A DNA stretch of 6,046 bases from JBFXDI01 sp050181295 (GTDB lineage: Bacteria > Pseudomonadota > Alphaproteobacteria > Rhizobiales > Aestuariivirgaceae): the NCBI GenBank assembly GCA_050181295.1, contig JBFXDI010000191.1, positions 1 to 6,046 of the forward strand, in the 5' to 3' direction. The stretch's first letter is position 1. Every line of letters begins with the position of its first letter. The notes under the pieces were generated by a model that was not told the origin of the DNA, ran no database searches, and saw nothing but the letters and a program-made list of their open reading frames with translations. Of the stretch, positions 4,911 through 6,046 are shown piece by piece. The translations under genes were made by a program, and so were the position numbers.

Positions 4911-6046
4911 ATGACCCAATCCGAGGAACGCGGCCGGCGCCGGGCGAGGCCCGAGCGGAGCCGTGGGCAGGGCGGTCGCCAGACTGTGCTGCCGCCGCTC
5001 GACAATTCCCATCCGCCGGTCGAGTGGCTGGATAGGGAGACGCTCGGGCGCCTCGTTGATGCGGCGTACCGGCTTGTCGAGGAGGCGGGCCTCGAGTTCC
5101 GCTCGAAGCGGGTGCTGGAGCTTCTGGAGCGGAACGGCGCCATCGTCGATCACGAGACGCAGATCGCGCGCATTGGCCGCGACATCGTCCAGCATTTCGT
5201 GGCGCTGGCGCCCGAGCGCATCCCCATCCATGCCCGCAACCCAGAGCGCGACACCTATCTCGGCGGCAGCCGCATCAACTTCAACACGGTCGGCAGCCCG
5301 CCCAACGTCTCCGACATCGAGCGCGGGCGCAGGCCCGGAACCTACGAGGCGCTCTGCGACCTCGTGAAGCTCAACCAGGCGCTGGGCGTGTGCCATTTCG
5401 TGGGCGGCGCGGTGGTCGAGCCCATGGACCTGCCGGTGCCGACACGGCACCTCGACAACGCCTATGCGTTGCTCAAATATTCCGACCGGCCGATCATGGT
5501 GCGGTCGGTCTCGGCCTTCCGCGCCGAGGACGCCATCGACATGGCGGCGATCGCGCAAGGCCGCACGCGCGAGGAGATGCGGGACAGGGCGGCGGTCGTC
5601 ACCTCCTTCAACGTCAACTCTCCCCGGCGCGTGGACGAGGAGCTTCTCGACGGGCTCTGGACCTTCGCCGAGAACGGGCAGGTGGTGGCGATCACGCCCT
5701 TCACGCTCGCCGGCGCCATGAGCCCGGTGACGGTCGCGGGCGCGCTCGTGCAGCAGACGGGCGAGGCGCTCGCCGTCATCGCGCTCTCGCAGATGATCCG
5801 CGCCGGTGCGCCGGTGATGTTCGGCGGCTTCACCTCCAACGTCGACATGAAGTCGGGCGCGCCCGCCTTCGGGACGCCGGAATACGTCAAGGCGGTGCTG
5901 GCCGGCGGGCAGATCGCGCGGCATTTCAAGCTCCCCTACCGCTCCTCCAACGTGAACGCCTCCAACGCCGTCGATGCGCAGTCGACCTACGAGAGCGCCA
6001 TGTCGCTCTGGGCGGTGGTCATGGCGCATGCGCATTTCGTGCATCA
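4911..6046 (+). CDS. MttB-superfamily (trimethylamine methyltransferase family) protein, N-terminal part
   Basis: A frame open from the ATG at 4911 to the window edge gives 378 codons with no stop. The family is usually about 480-530 residues, so roughly a quarter is missing. Members are cytoplasmic TIM-barrel enzymes that move a methyl group from a quaternary or tertiary amine to a corrinoid protein. Family-like stretches are VEEAGLEFRSKRVLELL (56-72), FVGGAVVEPMDLP (163-175), ITPFTLAGAMSPVTVAGAL (261-279), FGGFTSNVDMKSGAPAFGTP (304-323) and YESAMSLWAV (360-369). Methanogen MttB carries pyrrolysine at an in-frame UAG. No in-frame TAG occurs here, so this looks like a non-pyrrolysine member, a group that includes glycine betaine methyltransferase (MtgB) and many members of unknown function. 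The first 23 residues hold eight arginines and end in GGR. A start further in, such as the GTG at 4986, is possible. It lies 130 nt after livF on the same strand. Neither a corrinoid partner nor a reactivase is visible. Confidence 0.85.
   Translation, partial: MTQSEERGRRRARPERSRGQGGRQTVLPPLDNSHPPVEWLDRETLGRLVDAAYRLVEEAGLEFRSKRVLELLERNGAIVDHETQIARIGRDIVQHFVALAPERIPIHARNPERDTYLGGSRINFNTVGSPPNVSDIERGRRPGTYEALCDLVKLNQALGVCHFVGGAVVEPMDLPVPTRHLDNAYALLKYSDRPIMVRSVSAFRAEDAIDMAAIAQGRTREEMRDRAAVVTSFNVNSPRRVDEELLDGLWTFAENGQVVAITPFTLAGAMSPVTVAGALVQQTGEALAVIALSQMIRAGAPVMFGGFTSNVDMKSGAPAFGTPEYVKAVLAGGQIARHFKLPYRSSNVNASNAVDAQSTYESAMSLWAVVMAHAHFVH

Noticed and set aside
4872..6044. Reverse-strand open frame (390 codons) opposite the MttB-like gene
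   Set aside because: The + frame from 4911 is open to the window edge and carries MttB-family segments. The reverse frame is rich in R, H and D and runs into the palindromic repeat.

Overview
The window is a GC-rich stretch of bacterial chromosome in which every gene is on the + strand. It carries most of one high-affinity ABC importer of the branched-chain amino acid (Liv/HAAT) type, followed by the first ~378 codons of an MttB-superfamily methyltransferase. High GC, strongly GC-biased third codon positions, the protein subfamilies and the type of short palindromic intergenic repeats all suggest an alphaproteobacterium (Rhizobiales/Rhodospirillales-like). The genus cannot be named from the sequence.

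Layout: 3' end of a LivG-type ATPase (1-202); 153-bp gap with a paired palindrome (251-336); LivH-type permease (356-1312); 32-bp gap; LivM-type permease (1345-2421); 70-bp gap; secreted substrate-binding protein (2492-3811); 111-bp gap with a second paired palindrome (3824-3902); LivF-type ATPase (3923-4780); 130-bp gap with a third paired palindrome (4807-4888); MttB-like gene (4911 to the window edge, incomplete). No stretch over 300 bp lacks a gene. No RNA gene, CRISPR array, insertion sequence or convincing intrinsic terminator was seen, and no promoter could be assigned.

How the parts work together: the binding protein would capture solute in the periplasm and pass it to the LivH/LivM channel, with LivG/LivF hydrolysing ATP on the cytoplasmic face. 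All five importer subunits are present or partly present. The substrate cannot be read from the sequence: this family takes up amino acids, amides, urea, aromatic acids and other solutes. The adjacent MttB-family gene makes a methylated amine or betaine-like solute a reasonable but unproven guess.

The most notable structure lies between the genes. At three of the five junctions sits a 79-86 bp element made of two short hairpins in inverted orientation. Two elements share a GAAA/TTTC loop family and the third belongs to a different family with a CTTGA/TCAAG loop. Within each element the two hairpins differ by compensating base-pair changes, and in all three the last stem base is 23-25 nt from the next start codon. 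The coding content itself is ordinary for the family; I found no clear evidence of a wholly new system.
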